A DNA stretch of 64,000 bases from Pictodentalium vernedei (GCA_031216915.1 CM062294.1:33185128-33249127), one strand, 5' to 3'; positions 9,368 through 19,766 are shown, numbered from the stretch's first letter. Notes: generated by a model from the sequence alone, not told the origin. Numbers and translations are program-made.

Positions 9368-10362
9368 TCAATATCGAGTATGAGACCCATTACTGTTAAT
9401 TGCAGCTTGACAATGCTTTCTCATGCTCCCAGTCAGGTTCCTGGTGGTCCTTTGTGGGATGTTATTCCATTCTTGGACCAGCATGGCACCAAGCTCCTGG
9501 ACACTTCTTGGCTGGACTGGATGGGCTGAAATTGCAATTTTAAATTCATTCCAGACATGTTTGATTGGATTGAGGTCAGGGATCTTGCTGGCTAGTCCAT
9601 ACCCCCTCTGTCAGTACTCCCGACAGCATGGGCAACATGAGGACGGGCATTATCGTCCATCAGAATGAATCTATCACCCACTGCATCTGCATACAATCTC
9701 ACGTGGACATCCAGGATCTCATCAATATACCACTGTGCAGTTAATGTACCACATTCAAGGACACAGAGCTCTGTACGTCCATCCCTGCTGATGCCGCCCC
9801 AGACCATGATTGACCCTCCGCCATAGCGGTCTTCTCCGTACCATAGAACACATATCTGGGTGGTTTAGGCAGTACCTTGACTCATCTGTAAAAAAGACAG
9901 GTCGCCAATCTTCTCTGGTCCATCCAACATGGTCCATGGCCCATTCATATCGTGCCTGGCGGTGGTTCTGGGACAGCGGAATGCGAATACATGGTCTTTT
10001 TTTTTGGAGACCATGCACCTTCGTGCAACCTTGCCCGGATAGTCTGCGTCAAAACATTTACCCCAGATGCATTCTGAAGGTCACTGTGAAGCTGGGTTGC
10101 TGTGGCAAAGCAGTTCCTACTGGCCTGAATGATAAAAAATGTCTTCAGCTGCAGATGTTGCACTGTCTTTGCCACCACCATGCCGTCTTACTGGTGTGCC
10201 ATACAGATGAAATCTTGCCCAGGCTCTGGTGATCACCGTATGGTGCACACCAAGGGCTTCACCAACCTGATGATGGGTAGCCCCTTGCTCCATCATCCCT
10301 ACAGCCTGCCACATTTCTGCTTCAGACAAATGTCTTCTTACATTTGCATTTGCCATATTCAA
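9368..10362 (-). pseudogene. Broken Tc1-like transposase
   Basis: Read leftward from a Met near 10362. The N-terminal helix-turn-helix part comes first (RRHLSEAEMWQAVGMMEQG, then the WARFHLYGTPVRR type of linker). The middle follows in another frame (QASRNCFATATQLHSDLQNA; RPVFFTDESRYCLNHPD with the first catalytic Asp), then MVWGGISRDGRTEL, then FILMDDNARPHVAHAV with the second Asp, then PDLNPI-HVWNEFK and QEWNNIPQ up to a stop at 9368-9370. Several frameshifts separate these blocks, so it cannot encode an intact enzyme. The order and motifs are those of Tc1/mariner DDE transposases (known for the family). Terminal inverted repeats were not located. None of the MITE families around it shows an end I can tie to this copy. 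Confidence 0.92.
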
Positions 10363-10639
10363 TCATTAAATCACAAGGGTTTGTGTTGAAATGAAGATTG
10401 AGTACCCTACACATGTCGTGTACATGTAGACAGTACATGAAAACATCATGAAAATCAAGGGGTACATGCTTTCCATGACTGTCACGAAAAGTCTGCCTGT
10501 CAAGAGAGCTAATGTAAACTCTGGGGACCATCACAATACATCCCTCAATCACATCCACCAAAAATGTCGCAAATATGTCACAAGCAAATTTCACAATGAT
10601 GTGTCAAATATTTGGTGCTTAGCAAACTTTGAGTAGTAT

Positions 10640-10885
10640 AGAATAGATCAGCAATACTGAAATATATCTACTTCTGACGAGTGTTTTAGCCAATCAAATT
10701 ACCCGATTTTTTCTGTCATATAGTAATCTTAAATATTGACCTTTGAATTAAACTTAAGGAGTCTTAAAACCTTGATCACTATTTATAAATTTTTATGGGG
10801 AGGAGATGGTGAGGTTGATATAACAGGAGACCAGGGCATCTTTCCTCTCCCCCATGTTGAAATATTTAGAAAAATTTCAAATTCC
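10640..10885. other. No gene recognised
   Basis: AT-rich sequence between the transposase remnant and a family C' copy; no motif recognised. Confidence 0.4.
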
Positions 10886-11775
10886 AGAAGCCACTATCAT
10901 GGCTCTATTGAAAAGTGTTGAAAACCTCTTTAGTGGGATTATGCAGTATGCATTAGCTTATTCCTTGCTCAGCAGTAGCATTTTTTTTTAGAAAGAATTG
11001 TTTTGTTACAATTTATTGGAGAGTGCCAATTGGCACTCTCCAATAAATTGTAACAAAATAATTATTTATGAACAAATTCTTTCCCTGTATGAACCCTGGG
11101 AAGTAGAGAAAGGCTTGTTTACTGTGGTTAACAAGTTCTACTGGTAAAATACTGGTAAAATAGGAATTGGAATCAATGCCTGGGGTGGAAGTTCTCAACG
11201 ATTGGCTAAACATAACCCTACGTTCGGGGAGCACGGTGGCTCAGTTGGTAGAGGTGCAGGCTGCAAGCTGAGAGGTCCTCGGTTTGAATCCCACCTGCAG
11301 CAACCTCGTTGTGTCGTTGGGCAAGACACTTCATCTCCATTTCCCGCGTGGGGGCACGATGACGCCGTGTACTAAGGCGTACTGCACGTCGATGGTACGC
11401 ATGTCTTCAACCAATCAAACCCTGCCTGTGCTGCAGTGCGGAGTTACAATGTTGGTGAGCTGGCAGCTGCTCGTTGTTGCATAGTGGTTCTCTCCGGGTA
11501 CTCTGGCTTCCTCCACCCGTAAAACTGTCACGGTCATGATTAGCCATTGTGCATAAATATGTGACCTTAAACATCAATAAATAAATAAATAACCCTATGT
11601 TCACATGGCCAAAGATGCTGAAAGTAAACTTAAACACCAAAAAATAAAAAAATAAATGAACAAATCTTACTAGACTAAAACTCCCCTTGTTGATAGCATG
11701 GTGAATTTGACAAAAAAAAAACGTTTTACAAATTTTCTTTGAAAAATAATGAGGCACTCTACTGATTAAGAATTC
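10886..11775 (+). mobile_element. Family C' element, interrupted
   Basis: Left text AGAAGCCACTATCATGGCTC. The core palindrome at 11001-11058 is perfect over 58 bases with no loop. The right text (about 11660-11775: ACTAGACTAAAACTCCCC ... GAGGCACTCTACTGATTAAG) is displaced by K-like sequence and a SINE. Outer ends are uncertain. Confidence 0.65.
11226..11588 (+). mobile_element. tRNA-type SINE
   Basis: Head GGGGAGCACGGTGGCTCAGT with B box GGTTTGAATCCC; shared body; AATAAATAAAT tail. A 14-bp target duplication, ATAACCCTACGTTC, lies at 11212-11225 and again (one mismatch) at 11589-11602. Confidence 0.93.
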
Positions 11776-12154
11776 TTTTTTTTTTTTTTTTTTTTTTTTT
11801 TTTATTATTAGGGTTTAATGACACATTAACAGCCAGGGTCATATCATGTCGGTGACAGTTTTACGGGTGGAGGAAGCCGGAGTACCCGGAGAGAACCACC
11901 GAGCAACGACGAGCAGCTGTCAGCTCTCCAACATCGCAACTCTGAACTCTGCACCGCGGCACAGGCAGGGTTAGATTGGTTGAAGACATGCGCACCATTG
12001 ATGTGCAGTACGCCTTAGTACACAGCGTCATCGTGCCCCCATGTAGGCAATCGAGGTTAAGTGCCTGCCCAAGGACACAACGCGGGAGCACGAATCAGTC
12101 GCTGAAATGGTCACCCATCCAACTACTAACCGCGCTCGACGCTGCTTAACTTCG
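11776..12154 (-). mobile_element. 5S-headed SINE, 5'-truncated
   Basis: Poly-T at the left (the poly-A tail), then the GGGTTTAATGACACATTAAC tail type and the shared body. The head at 12109-12154 matches 5S rRNA internal sequence in reverse (GGTCACCCATCC, CTGCTTAACTTCGG) and is cut inside the 5S part. A 12-bp duplication, GATTAAG(A/T)ATTC, lies at 11764-11775 and 12155-12166. Confidence 0.9.
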
Positions 12155-12462
12155 GATTAAGTATTCATGAGTAACATTATACTAGAATCTATCTAGCCAA
12201 CATGGGAGCATGGTGGCTCAGTGGTTGTGACATTGGACTTCAAACCAGAAGTTCCAGGAACCGATCCCCCACCAGGAGCGACTGCATTGTGTCCTTGCGG
12301 AATAATCCTCATTGTTATGTGGGGGCATGGTGGTGCTGCGTATCTACTGCATGTCAATGGTTGACTTGTCTTTAAGTGGTGCTAATCCTGTTTTTATGGT
12401 GTTCGTACATAAGGGAGTTTGATAATGGCTCGCCACTGACGATGGGGTGAGTGTAGATATCC

Positions 12463-12640
12463 AAGATGAACACCCATGGGAACCCCAGGAAGTGAAGAAG
12501 TGCTTGTTTACTGTGGTAAACAAGCTCTTTTCCACTCATAAAATAGGACCCAGTCTCTAATGCTTGGGGTGCGAGTCCTCTAAAATAGGCAACATGGGGT
12601 ATAAACAATTGACTGACCTTGACTTTATCTCCATGTTGGG
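12463..12640 (+). repeat. Family K copy
   Basis: GAACACCCATGGGAACCCC, AAGTGCTTGTTTACTGTGGT and ACTTTATCTCCATGTTGG match copies at 11090, 27674, 33797, 41105 and 46027. Class unknown. It is joined to a SINE tail here and at 34000. Confidence 0.6.
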
Positions 12641-12684
12641 GTCATGATTAGCCATTGTGCAAAATTATGTGACCTTAAACACCA

Positions 12685-12934
12685 TTAACTGGTAAAGTGC
12701 TAAGTTATTTTTGGTCCTGGAAATGTCTTTGTGCATCTTTGCCTTGTTACAATTTATGGGAGAGTGCCTATAGGCACTCTCCCATAAATTGTGACAAGGC
12801 AAATCCTAACAGATAAAATAATATCACTTCAAAGATAATATGAAGCACATCCACAGAATATGAAGCCTTTAAATTGCAATACTGGGACTTCAGAATAAAG
12901 CCCAAATATGGGCTTCCAGCACTCTACCAGTTAA
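12685..12934 (+). mobile_element. Family C MITE, complete
   Basis: TTAACTGGTAAAGTGCT at 12685 and AGCACTCTACCAGTTAA ending at 12934 are inverted copies, including TTAA. The core TTTATGGGAGAGTGCC/TATAGGCACTCTCCCATAAA lies at about 12750-12790. 250 bp. TTAA termini suggest piggyBac-like mobilisation. Confidence 0.88.
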
Positions 12935-12997
12935 ATAAATAAACATCCAAGATGAAGGGACAGACATCCAAAACTATTATTATTCCTGTTGGGTGAG

Positions 12998-13049
12998 GGT
13001 GTGAGATGGGGAAATCTCACCCAAGGGTGAGATTTCCCCATCTCACACC
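12998..13049. repeat. 52-base palindrome
   Basis: Arms GGTGTGAGATGGGGAAATCT and its complement meet at a 4-base centre within CACCCAAGGGTG. Family unknown. Confidence 0.75.
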
Positions 13050-13383
13050 TCCCCCCATCTGGGATAATTTTTCTCCCCCCTCCAAAACAGCTTGATGTCA
13101 TTAAAAGTAATTCAGGGGCGCATGCAGCTATATCGAACAATTTTGTTGTTCATTTCTGAGAAAGACTAATTTGCTTATCGGAAAGAGCACTCAAAAGTTC
13201 TGTATATACCATAGGTATTTTCCACAAAATTAAATCCAAACGCTGGAAAAAGACAGGGGTTAAAGATTTGTAACGAAATGAACATTGACACATTCCGATG
13301 AAGTCAAATTATGAATTCTGTAATGTGTTCACATACCTTTTCAACAGGAATTTCGTGCAAATCACTCCACTGATAATGGTGTT

Positions 13384-13700
13384 TTTTCAGGTTTTTTTTT
13401 TTTTTATTTCGGTTTAACGACTCATTAACAGCCAGGATCATATCATGTCATTGACAGTTTTACAGGTGGAGGAAGCCGGAGTACCCGGAGAGAACCACCG
13501 AGCAACGACGAGCAGCTGTCAGCTCCCCAACATCGTAACTCTGAACTCTGCACCGTGGCACAGGCAGGGTTAGATTGGTTGAAGACATGTGCATCATCGA
13601 TGTGCAGTACACCTTAGTACACAGCGTCATTGTGCCCCCATGTAGGCAAGCGGGGTGAAGTGTCTTGCCCAAGGACACCTACTGAGCCACCGCGCCCCCA
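13384..13700 (-). mobile_element. tRNA-type SINE with internally deleted head
   Basis: Poly-T/ATTT tail at left, shared body, then the head on the right. The A-box part (GGCTCAGTAGG) is joined directly to GTGTCCTTGGGC, so the B-box segment is missing. An 11-bp duplication, ATAATGGTGTT, lies at 13373-13383 and 13701-13711. Confidence 0.88.
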
Positions 13701-13711
13701 ATAATGGTGTT

Positions 13712-14742
13712 CATCCAAACATTCATATAAAAGAGTCAAGTGGCCTTTGGTTTTGCAGACTGTTTTTTTTTATTTCAGTTTTCTTCAACAAACGTTCATC
13801 TGCTAATATTTCTGAAACATGACACCATGTTGTTTGTTTACAGAAGAACGTGCGATGATTGAATAGTCCTACACTCATTAAATATACTAGTAAGACAATA
13901 TAGGTTGGTCACATGGGTGGAGTGAGATAGCTGTCACGTAGGTGGGGTGAGACAGGCATATCTGTCCCAGCTAACTGGAATTTTGATAATGTTCATCAGG
14001 AACAGCTCACTGAGTGCAGTTAAATCAGTGAACTCATTTGTCAGCCCTTATGTCACCAGTAGCAAAGTTGTAACATTTAATTCAACTTAATGGATTAAGT
14101 CTGAAAAACTGACAACTCATTAAGTGCTCCACATGTCTGTATGCAAGTAATTTGGACAGTTAGAAGCACTTTAATTTATGAAGGCCATTCAGTTTAGAGA
14201 AATCCTGCCATAACATGATGTTGGATTTTTTGTCTCTTCTTAATTTACAATCCATAGAGAAGTTAAAACACCCAATCTGATTGATTCAGGATAAAAGCAA
14301 TTGATTGAGAGTGCAGTCTCAGACATTGCTAAATGTGTTCTTGTCAAAGAAAACTCATTTAGTGATTTAGACTATGAGGAGATACGTATGTTAGTGGGTG
14401 ATGCCAAAGTTTTCTGTCAAATATAAACATTTCTCAATGATGGAAGGATATGGAAAGAGGAAAGATAAGGAAAAAATGCTTTCTTGTTTCAAAATATGTT
14501 GGAGACGACATCAGTTTAATGATGGGTAGGTTCATTAACCTTTAGATCTATTAAAACCCACGGCCGACAGTTCTTTTGTTTCACCTTCATTGTTATTTCA
14601 GAGAATAAGCATCTTGAACAATAAGAGTGTCCATGGTGTGCATTAATTTTAAGAAGGACCGGGTATTCTTTTGGTAATGCTGAAGAATGGGGGACTCTTA
14701 TTTTAAAAATACCTGGTCTCCTCAACTTGTTTTCATTTTTCA
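13712..14742. other. No gene recognised
   Basis: About 1 kb of apparently low-repeat sequence. The 87-codon minus-strand frame at 14516-14779 overlaps a family A end and shows no domain. Nothing else supported. Confidence 0.45.
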
Positions 14743-14985
14743 TTAACCCTTTACCTAACATATTAAACATAGTGAGCAAAAACGGCCAAACATTTTACCA
14801 GTATAAGCCTACCATAGCCTAAACTATCTTGGAAATTATTTCTCAATGAAACCATACAAATATGGATATCATTAGAACCAGCTCATCATGTTTGTGTGGT
14901 TTTATTGAAAAATTGAGAAATTTGTTTACGAAAAATATGAACTTTAATTTATTTTTTAAAAATAATGTGTTAGGTAAAAGGTTAA
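14743..14985 (+). mobile_element. Family A variant (A2)
   Basis: TTAACCCTTTACCTAACA at 14743, TTAGGTAAAAGGTTAA at 14985. The interior differs from classic A: ACCATACAAATATGGATATC and CATTAGAACCAGCTCATC in place of the CCTCATTGGAACGAGC core, only weakly palindromic. The sister copy is at 27115. Confidence 0.78.
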
Positions 14986-15167
14986 TCGTGATCATATTTT
15001 CAGTACATTTAGTGAAAAAAAAATTGATTTAGCCCTTCTGTGGTACATTTAAATGCCCAGTTTTTGGACTATATGACAATAGTACACACATTCCTCCTGT
15101 TTTTTGTCCTGCTTGTACAATAGAGCGTCACATGCTGCTAGACAAAAAATGTTAAAACTTGGGAGAA

Positions 15168-15470
15168 ATCATTTATTTATTTATTGGAGTTTAACAACAC
15201 TTTCGACAGCCAGGGTCACCTCTTGTCGGACAGACTTATGGGTGGCGGAAACCGGAGTACCCGGAGAGAACCACTGAGCAACAGGGAGCAACTGTCAACT
15301 GGGTAGAGTACTAAATTAACTGAATGATTTAACCCTCATGTCCCCATACTGCCACAAACTGTCCCTTTTATATTGCCCTGAAAAAGTTGTTCCAGGAGTT
15401 TTCTTCCTTGATAACTATACTGGTAGGATGTATTTATCTTGACATGCAATCAACCATAATGTAAAAAAAA
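15168..15470. repeat. Local duplication, unit 1
   Basis: A truncated minus-strand SINE (15171-15300) followed by CTGGGTAGAGTACTAAATTA ... TTCCTTGATAACTATAC. The same order recurs at 15712-16045, so the two are duplicates of one segment. A family A copy separates them. Confidence 0.85.
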
Positions 15471-15473
15471 CTG

Positions 15474-15691
15474 TTAACCCTTTACCTAACATGAAAAGCA
15501 GATGACACTTAAAAAAAAAAATTGTTGAATAACTAATTTTTTTCATTTTTTGACCTAAAAACATAGGTTATGACCCCCATTGGAATGAACAGTGTCTTAT
15601 ACACAAAAATGAAAAAAATAATGAAAATTAATTGGCAATTTTTTAGAATAGTGCTGACCGGTTTTGGACGTTATGTTGGGTAAAGGGTTAA
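15474..15691 (+). mobile_element. Family A MITE with broken core
   Basis: TTAACCCTTTACC at 15474, GGGTAAAGGGTTAA at 15691. The left core arm (CATAGGTTATGACCCC) is present but most of the right arm has been lost, so the hairpin cannot form. Confidence 0.8.
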
Positions 15692-15711
15692 GTTATCAGC
15701 AACTCTGTATA

Positions 15712-16045
15712 TGTATATACTGTAGTTATTTATTGGGGTTTAATGACACTTTTGACAGCCAGGGTCACCTCTTGTCAGACAGACTTATGGGTGGTGGAAA
15801 CCGGATCACCCGGAGAGAACCACTGAGCAACTGCGATCAACTGTTAACTGGGTAGAGTACTAAATTAACTTAAGGATTTAACCCACAAGTCCCCATACTG
15901 GCACAAACTGTCCCTTTTATATTGCCCTGAAAAAGTTGTTCGAGCTGTTTTCTTCCTTGATAACTATATCGGAACGATGTATTTATCCTGACAGTGTTTT
16001 TACATCATTGTTGGTAAACTGTACAGACAATCAACCATAATGTAT
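15712..16045. repeat. Local duplication, unit 2
   Basis: Truncated minus-strand SINE (about 15722-15852) plus the same downstream sequence as unit 1, ending TCAACCATAATGTATATAC. The next segment begins with the same TATTTATTGGGG(C/T)TTAATG junction, as if a third unit followed. Confidence 0.85.
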
Positions 16046-16049
16046 ATAC

Positions 16050-16350
16050 TTTAGTTATTTATTGGGGCTTAATGACACTTTCGACAACCAGGGTCACCTC
16101 GGACAGTTTTACAGGTGGAGGAAGCCAGAATACCCAGGAGAGAACCAACAAGCAATGCCAAGCAACTGTCAGACTCCCCAACATACTAACTCCACACAAG
16201 CAGGGTTAGCATTGGTTGAAGACAGGTGCACCATCGACATGCATTACACCTTAGTACACAACACCACTGTGCCCCCACGTGGGCAATGGGGGTGAAGTGC
16301 CTCGCCCAAGGACACAATGCAGTTATCCCTGGCAGGGATCGAACTGTAAG
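16050..16350 (-). mobile_element. tRNA-type SINE, head truncated
   Basis: (ATTT) tail at left, shared body, cut near the B-box region (CAGGGATCGAACTG, the reverse of a B box). Confidence 0.8.
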
Positions 16351-16450
16351 TAAGAGTAAAGGTTAAGGCAGTGGGGGTGAAGTGCCTCGCCCAAGGACAC
16401 AACTCAGTTATCCCTGGCAGGGATCAAACCGTAAATAAGGGTAAAGGTTA
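16291..16450. repeat. Short tandem duplication of SINE head
   Basis: GGGGTGAAGTGCCTCGCCCA ... GGCAGGGATC(G/A)AAC(T/C)GTAA occurs twice about 80 bases apart, each followed by GTAAAGGTTA. Confidence 0.8.
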
Positions 16451-16503
16451 GCAGGCCATTGCTAACCCTTAGCCTTACTGTATTGGACCTAAACCATTAT
16501 GGA

Positions 16504-16755
16504 CAAGCCAGAAAATAAGCAGACAGTCGCCTGCAAAATGAGACCCCCACAGGGTAATTTTGTGATGCTACCCTGCATAACAGGGTAGCATCACTAAATT
16601 TATCCTCTGTGAACCTCAATCTGAAGCGGTGTCCCAAAATTAAACAGAAAGAGGTACCCAGAGGATAAATTGGCACACTGTATGGGATAGCATCATCAAA
16701 TTCACCCTCCGGGGACCTCATTCTGCAAATGTCAGACTGCTTATTTTCAGGCTTG
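16504..16755. mobile_element. Inverted-repeat element, unclassified
   Basis: Outer arms CAAGCC(A)GAAAATAAGCAGAC and GTCAGACTGCTTATTTTCAGGCTTG face each other. The inner part has a palindrome GATGCTACCCTGCATAACAG-GGTAGCATC at about 16560-16600. No clear target duplication. Confidence 0.65.
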
Positions 16756-16813
16756 ATTATGGATGCCTCCCATTTTCGTCCACTTCAAGATGGAGATTCT
16801 GTTTCTCAAAATG

Positions 16814-16975
16814 TTAACTGGTGGAGTGCTAAATTCTTTTTCAAAGGTGATTTGTAATATGAGTATTTTTTTCTCAAGAATACAGCACTACCAGCTCAAT
16901 TTTAGAAATTTTTTTTTCATAAACAGTTGTTTTGCCATTTGGCACTCTCCAATAAATTGTCACAAAATATATATA
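16814..16975 (+). mobile_element. Family C MITE, truncated
   Basis: TTAACTGGTGGAGTGCTAAA at the left and only one core arm (TTTGGCACTCTCCAATAAATTGTCAC) at 16940-16968. The right half is missing. Confidence 0.7.
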
Positions 16976-17049
16976 TTTTTTTTTTATTAAACGCTAGCCT
17001 GTGGAGTATCGCAAATTATCTAAAAGATATTTCTTGATATCCATCGACT

Positions 17050-18060
17050 TGATGCATATCGAGGAATATCCCTTAGTAGCTTCCTAAATGACATCTGCGC
17101 TATGCTGCGTTATGTTGCCTTGAAGGAACGATCAGCTGATCTTTGTTATTGTTTTGAAACGTACCGTATTTACTCTGTGTATTGGGACACTCTATGATTT
17201 GGGACACACATTTTTTCCAGAAAACTATATTTTTTTATGCTCCAAAGTTTGGGACATTCAGGAGATTTGTTTCCAGTTGGCCCATCGCTAGTAGCAGACG
17301 ACACTCATAAAAAAAATTCTTGGGTAACTAAACATTTTCATTTTTTGCTTCCAAAACACAGCTTATGATCCCTCATTGGAACGAGCATAATACGCTCGTT
17401 CCAAGGAGGGATCATAAGCTATGTTTTGGAAGCAAAAAATGAAAATATTTAAAAAAATTGGACGGCGATTTTCGTAAAAAGTGATGGAAACCGAATCACA
17501 CACAATTTTATTCAGCATCAAATCAAGACCAGGCTCTGTTCTTTCCCCATTTTGTAAGAATTGGGACACCTGTGAAAATAATTATTTTGAGCTGTCCCAA
17601 TACATAGAGTAAATACGGTACACATTTGGGGTCAAATTGGGCTGAATATTGTGCAATAAAATGTCTCGTAGCATGTAATAAAAAAGAAAATCTACTCTAT
17701 TTTAGGCAGTATCAGGATTTATCTCATGAGTGTGCACTTTCAAGTTTCATTTTTCACAAGCGCTTGCGCGAGTGAAAAATAATGTTTTCAGATCCACACG
17801 ATGAATTTTTATCTGTAGTGAAAAATAATATTTTCAGATCCACACGATGAATTTTTATCTGTAGCTTCCTAAATGACGTTACGCTTCGGCACATGACATC
17901 GCCTTGAACGTCACCATGACGGAATGATCAACAGATCTTTGTTATTGTCTTGAAACTGTTTGCAGTCGAACTGGGCTGAATATTGCGCAATAAAATGTCA
18001 CAAAGCATATGATAAAAAGAAAATATATGCTGTTTTAGTGAATGTCGGGAATGATCTCAT
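17050..18060. repeat. Diverged duplicated segment pair
   Basis: TAAATGAC...CTTTGTTATTGTTTTGAAAC followed by TTGGGCTGAATATTG occurs split around the first D element (17080-17160 plus 17625-17750) and again uninterrupted at 17870-18050. The second copy serves as an empty-site reference for the D insertion. Confidence 0.75.
17164..17618 (+). mobile_element. Family D MITE (TA-flanked, A-like interior)
   Basis: CCGTATTTACTCTGTGTATT to ATAGAGTAAATACGG with TA on both sides; sub-terminal TTGGGACAC / GTGTCCCAAT-type motifs are inverted. The interior (CAGACGACACTCATAAAA, CTTATGATCCCTCATTGG core palindrome, TTGGACGGCGATTTTCG) aligns with family A interiors. 455 bp. Confidence 0.88.
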
Positions 18061-18140
18061 TCGTGTGGACCTGAAAGTATTATTAAAACTTTCAGGTCCA
18101 CACTCATGAGATAATTCCCGACATTCACAAAGACAGCATA
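18028..18140. repeat. Palindrome
   Basis: ATGCTGTTTTAGTGAATGTC ... GACATTCACAAAGACAGCAT with the centre CTGAAAGTATTATTAAAACT-TTCAG. It lies in the duplicated segment; family unknown. Confidence 0.7.
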
Positions 18141-18213
18141 GATATCCTCTATATATAAACATTTTTGTCTTTCTGCTGCTGAGCAAACAAGCTGATGTAT
18201 ATTGTGTAAAGCC

Positions 18214-18290
18214 ACTAATGTGGCTTCCAGTACTTTTCTACAGAGCCAGTGGTTTCAAGCACTCAACCAGTTAAGTTTACAGGATGAAAA
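18214..18290. repeat. Family C' remnant
   Basis: AAAGCCACTAATGTGGCTTC and AAGCACTCAACCAGTTAA match the outer part of C'-type elements; the core is absent. Confidence 0.5.
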
Positions 18291-18342
18291 GAGATTAAAA
18301 TAACTAATAAATATATTATTGGACAAGCTCTTATTACAGGTA

Positions 18343-18795
18343 CCGTATTTACTCTATGTATCGGGACACTCTATGATTTGGGACACACATTTTTTCCAGA
18401 AAACTATATTTTTTTATGCTCCAAAGTTTGGGACATTCAGGAGATTCGTTTCCAGTTGGCCCGTCGCTAGTAGCAGACGACACTCATAAAAAAAATTCTT
18501 GAGTAACTAAAAATTTTCATTTTTTGCTTCCAAAACATAGCTTATGATCCCTCATTGGAACGAGCGCATTGCGCTCGTTCCAATGAGGGATCATAAGCTA
18601 TGTTTTGGAAGCAAAAAATGAAAATATAAAAAAAATTGGACGGCAATTTTCGTATATAGTGATGGAAAACGAATCACACACAACTTTACTCAGCATCAAA
18701 TCAAGACCAGGCTGTGTCTTTCCCCATTTTCTAAGAATTGGGACACCTGTGAAAATAATTATTTTTAGCTGTCCCAATACATAGAGTAAATACGG
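18343..18795 (+). mobile_element. Family D MITE
   Basis: CCGTATTTACTCTATGTATC to ACATAGAGTAAATACGG, TA-flanked, 453 bp. The central palindrome CCTCATTGGAACGAGCGCAT-TGCGCTCGTTCCAATGAGG at about 18550-18590 is perfect. Confidence 0.9.
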
Positions 18796-18908
18796 TAGTT
18801 GGGAACATGATATAGAATGAATGGAAACAGAAAATAAATTGAGGCGACCAGGTATTTTTTTTTTTAAATAAATTCAGACCCGCTATATCCTTCAGCTTTA
18901 CCATCATA

Positions 18909-19196
18909 TTAACTCTTTTGCTGACGAATGTGACTGAAGTCGTATTACTCAATCATTGCCGATCGCGACTGAAGTCAAAATTTGAAACCAGATAACAGTG
19001 CAAGTTTTCTCGGTGGTGTAACTCTATTAATTTTTGCGCTTTAAGATGTCGTGATTAGGATTGTTGATCGGTCATGGCGAAATTGATTAGTATTTTCCAT
19101 TGTCGAATAATCGGTAAATTGTATCCCGCTTTAGACGTTTAATAATTAAAAGAAAATTTGATGAAAAAACTATTGTTTCCAAAGGTAAAGAGTTAA
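18909..19196 (+). mobile_element. Family L element (TTAA-flanked)
   Basis: TTAACTCTTTTGCTGACG at 18909 and CAAAGGTAAAGAGTTAA ending at 19196. The inside shows the repeated GTGACTGAAGTC / GCGACTGAAGTC motif. Related to the larger copy at 56140. Confidence 0.6.
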
Positions 19197-19260
19197 GAAC
19201 ATCGATGTTAAACCCCAAGAAGCCGTTAGAAGCATTTGTCTTTTAGGAACATTCATCTAA

Positions 19261-19386
19261 ACTTTGATGTTCTGAACTTTTGAACCATCAGTGTGATAAT
19301 CAAGACCGGTCGGCAGTTGCGAAGTTCACAACTGCCAACCAGTCTTGATTATTACACTGACGGTTCAAAAGTTCAGAACATCAAAG
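19261..19386. repeat. Long inverted repeat
   Basis: Arms of about 57 bases (ACTTTGATGTTCTGAACTTT... and ...AAAAGTTCAGAACATCAAAG) with a 10-base spacer. Nearly perfect; family unknown. Confidence 0.8.
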
Positions 19387-19708
19387 CTTTGGATGTACCT
19401 AAAAGAGGATCGTCTTCGTTGTGTTTCGGAGGTTGGTCAGTTGACTTGAACTTAATTTTTATCGACTTCAGAGAAAGGGAGAGAGGGGTCATCTAGGTAC
19501 GATTAATCGATTATTAGCGATTATTTGCGACGATTAATCGATTCCTAAATTAAAAAATCGTGACAGCCCAAGTCGTGATGTTCTATTTATGTTTGATGGT
19601 GAAGGTCAATTAAAATTTTGAGTCACAACCACACACGAATGGAATACAGCTTGGATCAAAACATGTGTTGATTTGTTACTACCCCGGCTCTCCCCCCTCT
19701 TCCAGTTG

Positions 19709-19715
19709 TATGTAT

Positions 19716-19766
<51 letters not shown>

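Larger units (their letters stand above)
12204..12943 (+). mobile_element. SINE with replaced middle, tail split by family C
   Basis: The tRNA-type head (CATGGTGGCTCAGTGG; CCGATCCCCC) and first body half run to about 12420. Family K sequence follows, then the usual tail (GGTCATGATTAGCCATTGTG, ACCTTAAACACCA). A family C element then separates the tail from its (TAAA)n at 12932-12943. Confidence 0.7.

Noticed and set aside
9810-10232. 140-codon plus-strand frame
   Set aside because: A shadow of the minus-strand Tc1-like transposase remnant.
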